DNA of 64,000 nucleotides from Reyranella sp. (lineage in GTDB: Bacteria; Pseudomonadota; Alphaproteobacteria; Reyranellales; Reyranellaceae). Made by a program: the position numbers and the translations under genes. Where the stretch lies: contig NZ_SCUT01000025.1 in assembly GCF_004297265.1 (NCBI RefSeq), positions 1 through 64,000 on the forward strand, written 5' to 3'. Positions within the stretch are counted from its first letter, which is position 1. Every line of letters begins with the position of its first letter. This document shows, piece by piece, positions 28,290 to 36,803 of the stretch. The notes under the pieces are model-generated. The model did no database searches. It worked only from the letters and a program-made list of their open reading frames with translations, and was not told the DNA's origin.

Positions 28290-29071
28290 CTCTTGCGGGC
28301 GTCGGCGATCAGGGCCTTCAGGGACTCGGAGTCGACCGCACCCGGCACGAACTGCTTGCCGATGACGAAGGCCGGCGTGCCGCGCACGCCGAGCGCGGCG
28401 GCAAGCGCCATGTTGCGGTCGATGATCTGCTTCAGCTTGGGATCTTCCATGTCCTTCTCGAGCTGGGCGACGTCGATGCCGACCGAGGCCGCAGTCTGGA
28501 GGATCTTCTCGCGGTCGAGCTTGCCGTTGAACTCCATCAGCGCGTTGTGCAGCGCCTGGTGCTTGCCCTGCTTCAGCGAGGCGAGCGCGGCGAGGGCAGC
28601 AATGCGCGACGGCTCGCCCAGGATCGGCAGGTCCTTGTAGATGATCTTCACCTTGCCGTCGGCGCCGGTGACCGACTTCACCGCCTGGTAGGCGCGCTTG
28701 CAGTAGGGGCACTGGTAGTCGTTGAACTCGACGATGGTGACGTCGCCCGCGGGATTGCCACTGACGGGGCTGTCGGGATCACGGAACAGCTCGGCCTCGT
28801 TCTGGCCGATCGCCTTGATCGCGACGGCATCGCGCTGCGAGTCCTGCTTGCGCTCGAGTTCCTGCATGGCCTCGACCAGGACTTCCGGATTGGCCATCAG
28901 ATAGGCCCGGATGCTCTTGCCGAGATCGGACGGAACGGGCGCGTCGGCGGAAGCGGTCGGCGCACTCGATGCAGCAGGTGCAGCCCCGACACGGGACAGG
29001 CTCGTGCGGTTCGCGACGACGGCGCCGACGACGATCAGGCCGCCGATGAGAGCCAATAGGATGGAACGCAT
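28286..29071 (-). CDS. DsbA family thiol-disulfide oxidoreductase
   Basis: 261 residues from ATG 29071. A signal anchor (SILLALIGGLIVVGAVVA) is followed by a helical lead (IRAYLMANPEVLVEAMQELER) and a thioredoxin-fold domain with CPYC in EFNDYQCPYCKRAY and the cis-Pro loop GVRGTPAFVIG. This is the Com1/BdbD-like group that oxidises or isomerises disulfides of exported proteins. It lies 22 bp downstream of the M48 protease gene on the same strand; both act in the periplasm. Confidence 0.92.
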   Translation of the reverse strand: MRSILLALIGGLIVVGAVVANRTSLSRVGAAPAASSAPTASADAPVPSDLGKSIRAYLMANPEVLVEAMQELERKQDSQRDAVAIKAIGQNEAELFRDPDSPVSGNPAGDVTIVEFNDYQCPYCKRAYQAVKSVTGADGKVKIIYKDLPILGEPSRIAALAALASLKQGKHQALHNALMEFNGKLDREKILQTAASVGIDVAQLEKDMEDPKLKQIIDRNMALAAALGVRGTPAFVIGKQFVPGAVDSESLKALIADARKS

Positions 29072-29093
29072 ATCGTGTGTTCTCCAGAGCCGG

Positions 29094-30479
29094 TTACTTG
29101 CGGGGCCGGCTGTTGATATAGGCCTTGAGATCCTGCGCTCGCTGCCAGGCCGGTGTCCCGGCGGTAAGCTGGCGCGCCGCTGCCTCGGCATGGGCCTGGG
29201 CTTCGGCACGCTGGCCGCGGAGCGCCGCCATCTCCGCGCGGGCGAGGGACGTCATACCCTGATCATTGAGCTGGGAGTAGCCCGACGCCATGAGGCGCCA
29301 GAGCTCGAAGTTTCCGGACTCCTGCTGCGAAGCCAGATCGAGGTTGCGCATCGCCTCGCGGATATTGTCGGGATTGCTGACGTCGAGCAGGGCGCGGGCA
29401 AGGTCGATCTTCAGGATCGCCGCCGAAGGCGCGAGTTGCACGGCACGGCGGTATGACGGGATGGATTCGGCGGCGCGGCCGTTCTCGTAGAGCATCTGGG
29501 CCCGCACTTCGTGGAAGTACGGATCGTTGGGATACTCCTTCAGCAATCCGTCGATGGTCAGCAGGGCCGAGCCGAGCGCGCCTTTGCGATAGAGCGCGAT
29601 GGCGCGGGCATAGCGCGCCGGCAGCGACCGGTCGGCTTCGGCGTAGCGCTGCAACGCCGCGTCGGGAGCGACGAAGCCATAGAGCTTCGCCACCATGCGC
29701 TGGTGCAGCATCAGGAATTGCGGTGTATCCGGCGTGTTGGCGTAGGGGGAGTTCGCCGCGGCCTGTTCGAAGGCGGAAATGCGCTCAGGAGTCAGGGGAT
29801 GGGTGGTGAGATAGGGGTCGCGGCGGTTGATCGCGAGCTTCTCCTCGCGCTGCAGGTAGCGAAGGAATTCGACAGTGCCCTTGGGCGACTGGCCGGTGCG
29901 CTGCAGGTAGGTGATCGCCGCCTGGTCGGCCGCGCTTTCCTGGGTTTGCGTGTACTTGAGGAACGACATCAGCGATCCCGGCGCCATCGGGCGCCCGGTG
30001 CCGCCGCCATGGCCGCCGCCGCTGCCCCCGGCGCCGGCGCCGCCCGCCACTCCTCCCGCCATGGCGCCGCCGGCAAGGATAGTCTCCAGGATCTGCATGG
30101 TGGACAGGCTGCGCAGTTCCTCCTGCATGCGGGCGAGGTGCCCGCCGGCAATGTGTCCACTTTCATGGGCCATGACGCCGACCAGCTGGTTCGGCCTTTC
30201 GGTCCGCATGATCAGTCCGGTGTTGATGAAGATGCGTTGGCCACCGGCGACGAAGGCGTTGAGCGAACCATCCTGGACGAGCATGATTTCGACGCCGTTG
30301 GGGTCGAGGCCGGCCGCCTTCCAGATCGGGATCGTGAAGGTGCGGATCGTGCTCTCGATCTCGGCGTCACGGATCAGATTGAGGCGTTGACCTTGCTGGG
30401 CCGTCGCGGCACGAAACGGTGCCAGCGCGAAGAGCGCCAGACATAAGAGGGTGGTGATGCGTTTGAACAAGGTCGGCAC
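29094..30479 (-). CDS. M48 family metalloprotease with TPR region (BepA-like)
   Basis: 461 residues from a GTG. A signal peptide is followed by an M48 domain with zinc motif HESGH in VGVMAHESGHIAGGH and the third ligand Glu in QTQESAADQAA. A Gly-rich insert (about 150-170) and a TPR-rich C-terminal half (from about 280; PNDPYFHEVRAQMLYENGRAAESI) follow. This matches BepA/YfgC, a periplasmic protease and chaperone that checks outer-membrane protein assembly such as LptD. The start overlaps the divergent lipoprotein gene by about 23 bp. Confidence 0.9.
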   Translation of the reverse strand: MPTLFKRITTLLCLALFALAPFRAATAQQGQRLNLIRDAEIESTIRTFTIPIWKAAGLDPNGVEIMLVQDGSLNAFVAGGQRIFINTGLIMRTERPNQLVGVMAHESGHIAGGHLARMQEELRSLSTMQILETILAGGAMAGGVAGGAGAGGSGGGHGGGTGRPMAPGSLMSFLKYTQTQESAADQAAITYLQRTGQSPKGTVEFLRYLQREEKLAINRRDPYLTTHPLTPERISAFEQAAANSPYANTPDTPQFLMLHQRMVAKLYGFVAPDAALQRYAEADRSLPARYARAIALYRKGALGSALLTIDGLLKEYPNDPYFHEVRAQMLYENGRAAESIPSYRRAVQLAPSAAILKIDLARALLDVSNPDNIREAMRNLDLASQQESGNFELWRLMASGYSQLNDQGMTSLARAEMAALRGQRAEAQAHAEAAARQLTAGTPAWQRAQDLKAYINSRPRK

Positions 30480-31830
30480 GGAGCTCAGGCAGGCTAGAAA
30501 CGGGTGGCGACCGCGTCAATTGTGCAACGTGGCCCTGATCGGCGTTTTTTTGCTGGCCGGTTGTGGCTTTAGTGAGACGGACCGCGCGCGGGATCGCGCC
30601 GATAATGCCGCCAATCCCGCCAACCTGCCGGATAACACAAGGGGCCTGTCGAAGGTAACGCGGGGCAGCCGTTTTGCGGCGACCACGGCCGAGGAAGGGC
30701 GGGCCGCCGAGGTCGGGCGCGAAATCCTGGAAGCGGGCGGAAATGCCACCGATGCCGCCGTTGCGATGTATTTTGCACTCTCCGTGACGCTGCCGTCTGC
30801 GGCGTCGCTGGGCGCATCCGGTGCATGCATTGTCCACAATGACAAGACGAAGAAATCCGAAGCTTTCGTGTTTCCGCCCGTCGCCGCCCCGGGAGCGGTA
30901 AAGGGTACGCCCTTTTCCGTGCCGGCGGGTGTGCGCGCCATCACCCTGATGCATGTCCGTCACGGCCAGCTGCGCTGGGAGCAGACGGTGTCGCCGGCTG
31001 AGCGGCTGGCCCGCTTCGGTTTCCAGGTGTCGCGCGCGCTGTCGCGCGATCTGCAGGCGGGTGGGGCCCTGCTCGGCTCAGACGCCGAGGCGCGGCGGAT
31101 CTTCGGCAACGTCTCGGAGGGCGCGCTTCTCACCCAGTCCGAACTCGCCACGGTGTTGGGAAGCATTCGCCAGCGCGGCGGGGCGGAGTTCTTCCAGGGC
31201 GCCTTGGCACGCACCTTTTCCGAGCAGGTCTCGCAGGCCGGCGGCAGCCTCCCCGTCGATGCGTTGCGCGCGGCCGTGCCGATCGCGTCGGAACCGATGT
31301 CGGTGAGCCACTATCGCAGCCGCGTCTATGTGGCGCCATCGCCTGCTGCCGGCCCATCGGTCCTCGCGGGCTGGAACGGTCAGCAGCCGGCCGGCGGCTC
31401 CGCGGTCGATTCCGGTGGCTTCGCGGGATTCGCCGCCGTCGACAGCAAGGGTGGGGCGGCCGCCTGTGCGGTTTCGATGGGGCAGCTCTTCGGCGCCCGC
31501 GTCGTGGTCCCCGGCAGCGGCATCCTGCTCGGCTCGCCCAATCCCGAGGCGGCCTCGGTCAGTCCCATGATCATCGCCAATCCCGGCAATGGCGAATTCA
31601 CCTTTGCCGGGGCAGGCGGTGGCGCACCGACCGCCGCCCAGGCCGTTGGCTACGTGGCGCGTGAGGTCATCGACAACGGTCGCAACCTCGCGACCGTCCT
31701 CGCAAACCGCCGAGCACAGGGTGGCTTCGTGAACGCCATCGCCTGCCCCTCGGGGCTACGCGGCAGCGCCGAAACCTGCCGGACGGGCGCGGATCCCGCT
31801 GGCGCCGGCCTCTCGACGATCGCTCAATAG
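30457..31830 (+). CDS. Gamma-glutamyltransferase-like lipoprotein, probably inactive
   Basis: 457 residues from ATG 30457, preceded by AAGAGG; the start is not certain. A lipobox LLAGC near residue 37 predicts a lipid-anchored protein. The GGT fold is evident in AAEVGREILEAGGNATDAAVAM and in VVPGSGILLGSPN. At the subunit junction, however, where active enzymes have a Thr-Thr-His type nucleophile, this protein reads SGGFAGFAAVD near 318, and it is shorter than active enzymes (540-580). It is therefore likely not self-cleaving. It is divergent from the BepA-like gene. Confidence 0.75.
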   Translation: MRLNKVGTELRQARNGWRPRQLCNVALIGVFLLAGCGFSETDRARDRADNAANPANLPDNTRGLSKVTRGSRFAATTAEEGRAAEVGREILEAGGNATDAAVAMYFALSVTLPSAASLGASGACIVHNDKTKKSEAFVFPPVAAPGAVKGTPFSVPAGVRAITLMHVRHGQLRWEQTVSPAERLARFGFQVSRALSRDLQAGGALLGSDAEARRIFGNVSEGALLTQSELATVLGSIRQRGGAEFFQGALARTFSEQVSQAGGSLPVDALRAAVPIASEPMSVSHYRSRVYVAPSPAAGPSVLAGWNGQQPAGGSAVDSGGFAGFAAVDSKGGAAACAVSMGQLFGARVVVPGSGILLGSPNPEAASVSPMIIANPGNGEFTFAGAGGGAPTAAQAVGYVAREVIDNGRNLATVLANRRAQGGFVNAIACPSGLRGSAETCRTGADPAGAGLSTIAQ

Positions 31831-31838
31831 ACTACGAC

Positions 31839-32990
31839 ATGGCAGGCAAGCTTTCGCGCCGCTCCGCCGGCGTCGATCCATTCATCGTCATGGACGTGAT
31901 GGCCGCCGCCGCCGACAAGGAAGCGGCGGGTGACGTGGTCATCCATCTCGAGGTCGGGCAGCCGAGCACGCCGGCCCCGAAGAAGGCGCTCGAGGCCGCG
32001 CATGCCGCCCTCGACGCGGACAGGATCGGCTATGTCGCGGCGCTGGGAATGCCGGCGCTGCGCGAGCGCATTGCCCGTCACTACCGAGAGACCTACGGCG
32101 CCGAGGTTGCGCCGGACCGCGTCATCGTCACGACGGGCTCCTCCGGCGGCTTTCCTCTGGCCTTCCTTGCGAGCTTCGACGCCGGCGACAGGGTGGCGCT
32201 GGCGGCGCCGGGCTATCCCGCCTATCGCAACATCCTGGCAGCGCTCAATCTCGAAGCCGTCGACCTGCCGACCTCGGCGGAAGACCGCTTCCAGCCGACG
32301 GTCGCGGCGCTGGAGAAGGCCGGCCCTCTCGACGGGCTGATCGTGGCGAGTCCCTCGAATCCCACCGGTACGATGGTGACGCGCGGGGAGCTGAAGGCGT
32401 TAGCCGACTGGTGCAACGCCAATGGCGTGCGGCTGATCTCGGACGAAATCTATCACGGCATCGTCTACGAAGGCGAAACCCACTCGGCGGTCGAGGTGTC
32501 CGACACGGCGATCGTGGTGAACAGCTTCTCCAAGTATTTCTCCATGACCGGCTGGCGCGTGGGCTGGCTGGTCGTGCCGCCCGACATGGTGAGGCCGATC
32601 GAGCGGCTGACGCAGAATTTCTTCATTTCCGTGCCGACGCTCAGCCAGCACGCGGCCCTAGCGGCCTTCGAATGCCGGGACGAACTCGATGGCCATGTGC
32701 AGCGCTATCGCACCAACCGCGACCTGCTGACGGCCGGCCTGCCGGCGGCCGGCCTCGACCGGCTGACGCCGGCCCAGGGCGCTTTCTACATCTACGCCGA
32801 CGTCTCGCACCTCACCAACGACAGCCGCGACTTCTGCAGTCGCATGCTGCGGGAAGCCGGCGTGGCGACGACGCCGGGAATCGACTTCGACCGCGCGCGA
32901 GGCGCTGGGACCTTGCGGATATCCTTCGCGGGTTCGACCGCGGAGATGGAGGAGGCGGTGCGCCGCCTGAAGCAATGGAGGCGGCTATGA
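31839..32990 (+). CDS. PLP-dependent class I/II aminotransferase
   Basis: 383 residues. Fold type I signatures are clear: GYVAALGMPALRERIARHY, TTGSSGGFPLAF, ASPSNPTGTM, SDEIYHGIVYEG, and the PLP-binding Lys in NSFSKYFSMTGWRVGWLV, with the Arg of LRISFAGS binding the substrate carboxylate. It is an aspartate/aromatic-type aminotransferase; the amino acid is not determinable here. A tyrosine aminotransferase is the one step missing from the hpd operon, and this gene could serve, but that is speculation. It overlaps the next gene by 4 bp. Confidence 0.88.
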   Translation: MAGKLSRRSAGVDPFIVMDVMAAAADKEAAGDVVIHLEVGQPSTPAPKKALEAAHAALDADRIGYVAALGMPALRERIARHYRETYGAEVAPDRVIVTTGSSGGFPLAFLASFDAGDRVALAAPGYPAYRNILAALNLEAVDLPTSAEDRFQPTVAALEKAGPLDGLIVASPSNPTGTMVTRGELKALADWCNANGVRLISDEIYHGIVYEGETHSAVEVSDTAIVVNSFSKYFSMTGWRVGWLVVPPDMVRPIERLTQNFFISVPTLSQHAALAAFECRDELDGHVQRYRTNRDLLTAGLPAAGLDRLTPAQGAFYIYADVSHLTNDSRDFCSRMLREAGVATTPGIDFDRARGAGTLRISFAGSTAEMEEAVRRLKQWRRL

Positions 32991-33979
32991 GAGCGCTTGT
33001 TGTCGCGGCTCTGGTTGCGCTTTGTCCGGTTGCCGCCCTGGCGCAAACCGGTCCGAGCTTCGATTGTGCGAAGGCCTCCAACGGCGCGGAGCGTGCGATC
33101 TGCAAGGACCCGGTCATGGCAAAAGCCGACCGTGAGTTGTCCGGCCTCTATACGGCGCTCATGGCCAGGCTGAGCGGACCGGCCAAGGAAAGTCTGGAGA
33201 AGAGCCAGGTCCGCTGGATCGTCGGCCGCAACCGCGCCTGTGTCCCCAACGACGATCCGGATGTCATCCTGCGCTGCCTCAAGACGCGCTACGCCGATCG
33301 CATTGCCGACCTCAAGGCATCGGCCGCGGGTCCTTATCCCTTCATCGAAGAGCAGTCGATCGAGCGGGCCGGGAAGGTCGGCAAGGTGAGCTACGCGATC
33401 GACCTGCGCTATCCGCGCTTCGCGGGCACGACCGCCGACTTCACGGCGATCAATCGGTCGTATGCCGACGCGGCGTCGAAGGCTGCGCGCGAAACGACGC
33501 CGACGGCCGACGCCGGAGTCGATCGCGAACAGGAATGGCAGGCCGAGCAGGGCTATTCGCTCTTTCGCCCCGACCCGAATGTCATCACCGTGGCGCTGAC
33601 CTTCTGGGCCTATACTGGCGGCGCCCACGGCTATGGCAGCACGAGCTGCACGCTGGTCGATCTGCGGACCGGCAAGACCGTGACGCCCGATGGCGTGTTC
33701 GCGCCGGATACGCCGTGGCTGAAGGAAGTCGTCGCGATCGTCGGCGCCGATCTCAAGAAGCAGTTCGTCGACAATCCCGGCTTCGAGGATGCGCTGCAGC
33801 CCAACAAGCTGACCAAGACGGTCAACACCAGCGGCCATTTCTGCTGGCAGGCCGACAAGCTGCAGATTTACTTCAACCAGTACGAGGTCGGGCCTTACTC
33901 GGCCGGGCCCTACACGGTCGACATTCCCTACAGCCGGCTGAAGCCGCTGCTGCGCGCCGGCGGCCCGATCTCCCGCTAG
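32987..33979 (+). CDS. Exported protein with LprI-like and RsiV/DUF3298-like domains
   Basis: 330 residues with a signal peptide (MRALVVAALVALCPVAALA). The first mature domain is LprI/DUF1311-like: FDCAKASNGAERAICKDPVMAKADRELSGLY ending in CLKTRYADRI, with Cys residues in the expected disulfide pattern. The second resembles DUF3298/RsiV (YPRFAG, TFWAYTGGAHGYGSTSC, GKTVTPDGVF). Such proteins include lysozyme inhibitors and anti-sigma factors, but no membrane helix for an anti-sigma role is seen. ATGA overlap with the aminotransferase; convergent stop shared with the next gene. Confidence 0.82.
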   Translation: MRALVVAALVALCPVAALAQTGPSFDCAKASNGAERAICKDPVMAKADRELSGLYTALMARLSGPAKESLEKSQVRWIVGRNRACVPNDDPDVILRCLKTRYADRIADLKASAAGPYPFIEEQSIERAGKVGKVSYAIDLRYPRFAGTTADFTAINRSYADAASKAARETTPTADAGVDREQEWQAEQGYSLFRPDPNVITVALTFWAYTGGAHGYGSTSCTLVDLRTGKTVTPDGVFAPDTPWLKEVVAIVGADLKKQFVDNPGFEDALQPNKLTKTVNTSGHFCWQADKLQIYFNQYEVGPYSAGPYTVDIPYSRLKPLLRAGGPISR

Positions 33980-34449
33980 TGCAGCTTGCGACGGTCCCGC
34001 GCCGGAACCGCTGAGGCTTGTGCCGCGCGCTCGGTCGCGACCGGTGGCACCGGACCGGAATGATGGCTGGTCATATGCCAGCCGTCGCTCAGGCGAACAT
34101 AGAGGTTGCTCGCCATGAGCTGGCCGTTCGGCAGGACTTCGCGACAGATGACGAGCGCCAGGCCCGGCCGGCCGACCACCCATTCCTCGGTGCAGCGTAC
34201 GCGCGGCGCCTCCGGGTGCTTCATGATGGCCCGCCAGCTTGCCATGATCTCGGCGCGCTCGTAGAGGGCGGCTTGGCCAGGATGCAGGCAGATCACCGAG
34301 CCTGTCGGAGCCCAGACCTGATCCATGGCGGCGGCGTCGCGATCGTTGAAGGCTTTGTAGAAGGCGCGGTTCGCGGCCAGGACCGCGTCGCGTTCGTCAT
34401 CGTCGAATTCCGCCAAGAGCGGCGGCAGGCGTGGTGGACGGCGGGGCAT
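33976..34449 (-). CDS. NTF2-like/SnoaL-like domain protein
   Basis: 157 residues. The NTF2-like cone fold is indicated by VLAANRAFYKAFNDRDAAAMDQVWAP, the ICLHPGQAALYERAEIMASWRAIM stretch and SDGWHMTSHHSGPV. This DUF4440/SnoaL_3 type is often an exported or cytoplasmic small-molecule-binding protein with no fixed activity. The C-terminal 25 residues are a basic, low-complexity tail. Its stop is in the same CTAG as the convergent exported protein. Confidence 0.82.
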   Translation of the reverse strand: MPRRPPRLPPLLAEFDDDERDAVLAANRAFYKAFNDRDAAAMDQVWAPTGSVICLHPGQAALYERAEIMASWRAIMKHPEAPRVRCTEEWVVGRPGLALVICREVLPNGQLMASNLYVRLSDGWHMTSHHSGPVPPVATERAAQASAVPARDRRKLH

Positions 34450-34522
34450 TCGACCCTCGAAACTCCCGGGTTGCGCGGCACAGGATTAGCCGACAGAGAA
34501 GAGGCATCCAACCGTCGAGATC

Positions 34523-35683
34523 ATGATGTCCATTCCAAAGCTCGAATTTCCGCCGTTCCATCTGCCGGCCGAGGCCGAGGCGCTGCGCGGCGAGGTCCGC
34601 GCGTTCCTCAAGGAAACGCTGCCCAGGATCAAATCCGAGGATCGCTTCGCGAGCTGGAACACGCCGTCGCCGGAATTCAGCAAGGCGCTGGGCGCCAAGG
34701 GCTGGCTCGGCATCACCTGGCCCAAGCAATATGGCGGTGGCGAACGTTCCTTCCTCGACCGCTTCGTCGTGACCGAGGAACTGCTCGGCAACAGCGCTCC
34801 GGCGGGTTCGCATTGGGTCGCGGATCGTCAGTCGGGTCCGCTGCTGCTCAAGTTCGGCACGGAACAGCAGCGGCAGGCGATCCTGCCGCGCATCACGCGC
34901 GGCGAATGCTATTTCAGCATCGGCATGAGCGAGCCCGATTCCGGTTCCGACCTCGCCTCGGTGCGCACGCGCGCCGAACCGGTTCCGGGCGGCTTCCGCG
35001 TCAACGGCACCAAGGTCTGGACCTCGGGTGCGCATCGCAACCACTACTGCATCACGCTGGTGCGCACGTCCGGCCAGCATGGCGATCGTCACAAGGGGCT
35101 CAGTCAGCTCCTGGTCGACCTCAAGACGCCCGGCGTCACCATCCGGCCGATCATCAATCTGGCCGGCCGCCACGACTGGAACGAAGTGACCTTCTCCGAC
35201 GCCTTCATTCCCGAGGATTGCCTGATCGGCAACGAGGGCGATGGCTGGCTGCAGGTCACCAGCGAGCTCGCCTTCGAGCGCTCCGGCCCCGAGCGCTTCA
35301 TGCAGAATTTCTATGTGCTGCGTGAGCTGGTGCGCGTGCTCGGCCGCCAGCCGGCCAAGCGCGCCAGCGCCATCCTCGGCCGCCTGATCGCGCGCCTGTG
35401 GACCCTGCGCCAGATGTCGACGGCCGTCGCCGGCATGATGCAGGGCGGCAAATCGCCGGCCATCGAGGCGTCGCTGGTGAAGGATCTCGGTACGATCTAC
35501 CAGCAGGACCTGCCGGAGATCGCGCGCACACTGGCGGAATCCGACGCCACCACCGAGGACGATCTCGCCGACTTCCTCGACATTGCCCAGTACGCGTCGA
35601 TGATGGCGCCGAGCTACACCATCCAGGGCGGCACCACCCAGGTCCTGCGCGGTATCGTCGCCCGCGGCCTCGGTCTGCGCTGA
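34523..35683 (+). CDS. Acyl-CoA dehydrogenase, larger subunit of a likely heteromeric pair
   Basis: 386 residues (two adjacent ATGs; 34526 is equally possible). The ACAD fold is clear: YFSIGMSEPDSGSDLASV with the FAD-binding region, VNGTKVWTSGAH, and IQGGTTQVLRGIVARGLGL at the end. ELAFERSGPERF contains the Glu expected to act as catalytic base. It oxidises an acyl-CoA to the enoyl-CoA, giving electrons to ETF. The next ACAD gene starts 12 bp downstream, and paired genes of this form often encode an alpha2beta2 enzyme for ring or branched substrates. Confidence 0.9.
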   Translation: MMSIPKLEFPPFHLPAEAEALRGEVRAFLKETLPRIKSEDRFASWNTPSPEFSKALGAKGWLGITWPKQYGGGERSFLDRFVVTEELLGNSAPAGSHWVADRQSGPLLLKFGTEQQRQAILPRITRGECYFSIGMSEPDSGSDLASVRTRAEPVPGGFRVNGTKVWTSGAHRNHYCITLVRTSGQHGDRHKGLSQLLVDLKTPGVTIRPIINLAGRHDWNEVTFSDAFIPEDCLIGNEGDGWLQVTSELAFERSGPERFMQNFYVLRELVRVLGRQPAKRASAILGRLIARLWTLRQMSTAVAGMMQGGKSPAIEASLVKDLGTIYQQDLPEIARTLAESDATTEDDLADFLDIAQYASMMAPSYTIQGGTTQVLRGIVARGLGLR

Positions 35684-35695
35684 AGGAGAAGGATC

Positions 35696-36751
35696 ATGGA
35701 CCGCGAAACCCGTGACATGCTGCTGGAGACCGCTGGCCGCTTCTTCGCCGAGCGCGCCGGCAAGGACGTCGTGAACGGCGTCGAGAAGGGCGTGTGGCCC
35801 GCCGATCTCTGGAAGGAGATCGAGGAGATGGGCCTGCCGCTGATTGCCGTTCCCGAGGACCTGGACGGCGTGGGCGGCACCCTGGCGGACCTGATGGCGA
35901 TGCTGCGCGTCGCCGGCGAGCACGCGGTGCCCGTGCCTGTCGCCGAGACGGCGCTCGCCAACCTGCTGGTTGCGGCCGCCGGCGGCAAGCCGGCCACCGG
36001 TCCCTCGACCCTGGCACTGGGCGAGCTGTCGCTCCAGGGCAACCGTGTCTCGGGCAAGGTTGCGCGCGTGCCGTTCGCGGGCGTCGCCGAGCGATTCGTC
36101 GCGATCGTCACGGCGGGCGGCAAGTCGACCCTGGTCGTCGTGCCGCGCGATGCGGTCGCGGTCGAGGATGCGCCCAGCCATGCCGGCGAACCCTACGGGA
36201 CAGTGACGTTCGACGGCGCGACGCCGGAGTTCTCCGCTGCCTCGGCGGTGAGCGCCGAGCGCGCGCTCGAACTCGCCGCGCTGGCCCGCGCCATGCAGAT
36301 GGCGGGCGCTGCCGACAAGGTGCTGGTGACGGCAACGGAATACTGCAAGCAGCGCGTCCAGTTCGGTCGTCCGATCTCGACCTTCCAGGCGATCCAGCAC
36401 ATGCTGGCCGAGCTGGCGAGCTACGCCGCGGCGACCATTGCCTCGGCAGAGGCCGCTTCGCGCGATGCCGACGAGGGAGGCCTGGAGACGGGAGGAAGCT
36501 TCTCCATCGCTGCCGCCAAGACGCAGTGCTCCGACTTCGCCCACCGCATCGCCGCCATCTCGCACCAGTCGATGGGCGCGATGGGCTTTACCCACGAGCA
36601 CATCCTGCATCACTACACGCGCAGGCTCTGGGTATGGCGTCGCGACTTCGGCAGCGAGAGCTTCTGGGGCGAGAAGATCGGCCAGTCCTTCGCCAAGGCC
36701 GGCAAGGACGAGCTGTGGCCGGCGCTCACCGAAAGCCGCTACGCCGCCTGA
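35696..36751 (+). CDS. Acyl-CoA dehydrogenase, smaller subunit of a likely heteromeric pair
   Basis: 351 residues. ACAD features are partial: LWKEIEEMGLPLIAVPEDLDGVGG at the start, VTATEYCKQRVQFGRPISTFQAIQHMLAE in the C-terminal helical domain, and AISHQSMGAMGFTHEHILHHYTRRLWVWRRDFG at the end. I do not see the usual catalytic Glu context present in the partner at 34523, so it probably supports FAD and subunit packing in a shared enzyme. It ends before a convergent terminator. Confidence 0.86.
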   Translation: MDRETRDMLLETAGRFFAERAGKDVVNGVEKGVWPADLWKEIEEMGLPLIAVPEDLDGVGGTLADLMAMLRVAGEHAVPVPVAETALANLLVAAAGGKPATGPSTLALGELSLQGNRVSGKVARVPFAGVAERFVAIVTAGGKSTLVVVPRDAVAVEDAPSHAGEPYGTVTFDGATPEFSAASAVSAERALELAALARAMQMAGAADKVLVTATEYCKQRVQFGRPISTFQAIQHMLAELASYAAATIASAEAASRDADEGGLETGGSFSIAAAKTQCSDFAHRIAAISHQSMGAMGFTHEHILHHYTRRLWVWRRDFGSESFWGEKIGQSFAKAGKDELWPALTESRYAA

Positions 36752-36774
36752 AAGGTCCAAGCCTGACATGACGG

Positions 36775-36799
36775 AACGGCGCCCTTCACGGGCGCCGTT
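36775..36799. terminator. Hairpin between convergent genes, probable bidirectional terminator
   Basis: AACGGCGCCC-TTCAC-GGGCGCCGTT, ten-bp arms, in the 52-bp gap between the acyl-CoA dehydrogenase and the convergent ABC ATPase. The U-tract is short (TTT on the plus strand, TT then C on the minus), so efficiency is uncertain. Confidence 0.65.
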
Positions 36800-36803
36800 T
36801 GCG

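Noticed and set aside
30451..30479. Upstream GTG codons as the start of the GGT-like lipoprotein.
   Set aside because: ATG 30457 has better ribosome-site spacing; the choice is tentative and later starts nearer the lipobox are also possible.
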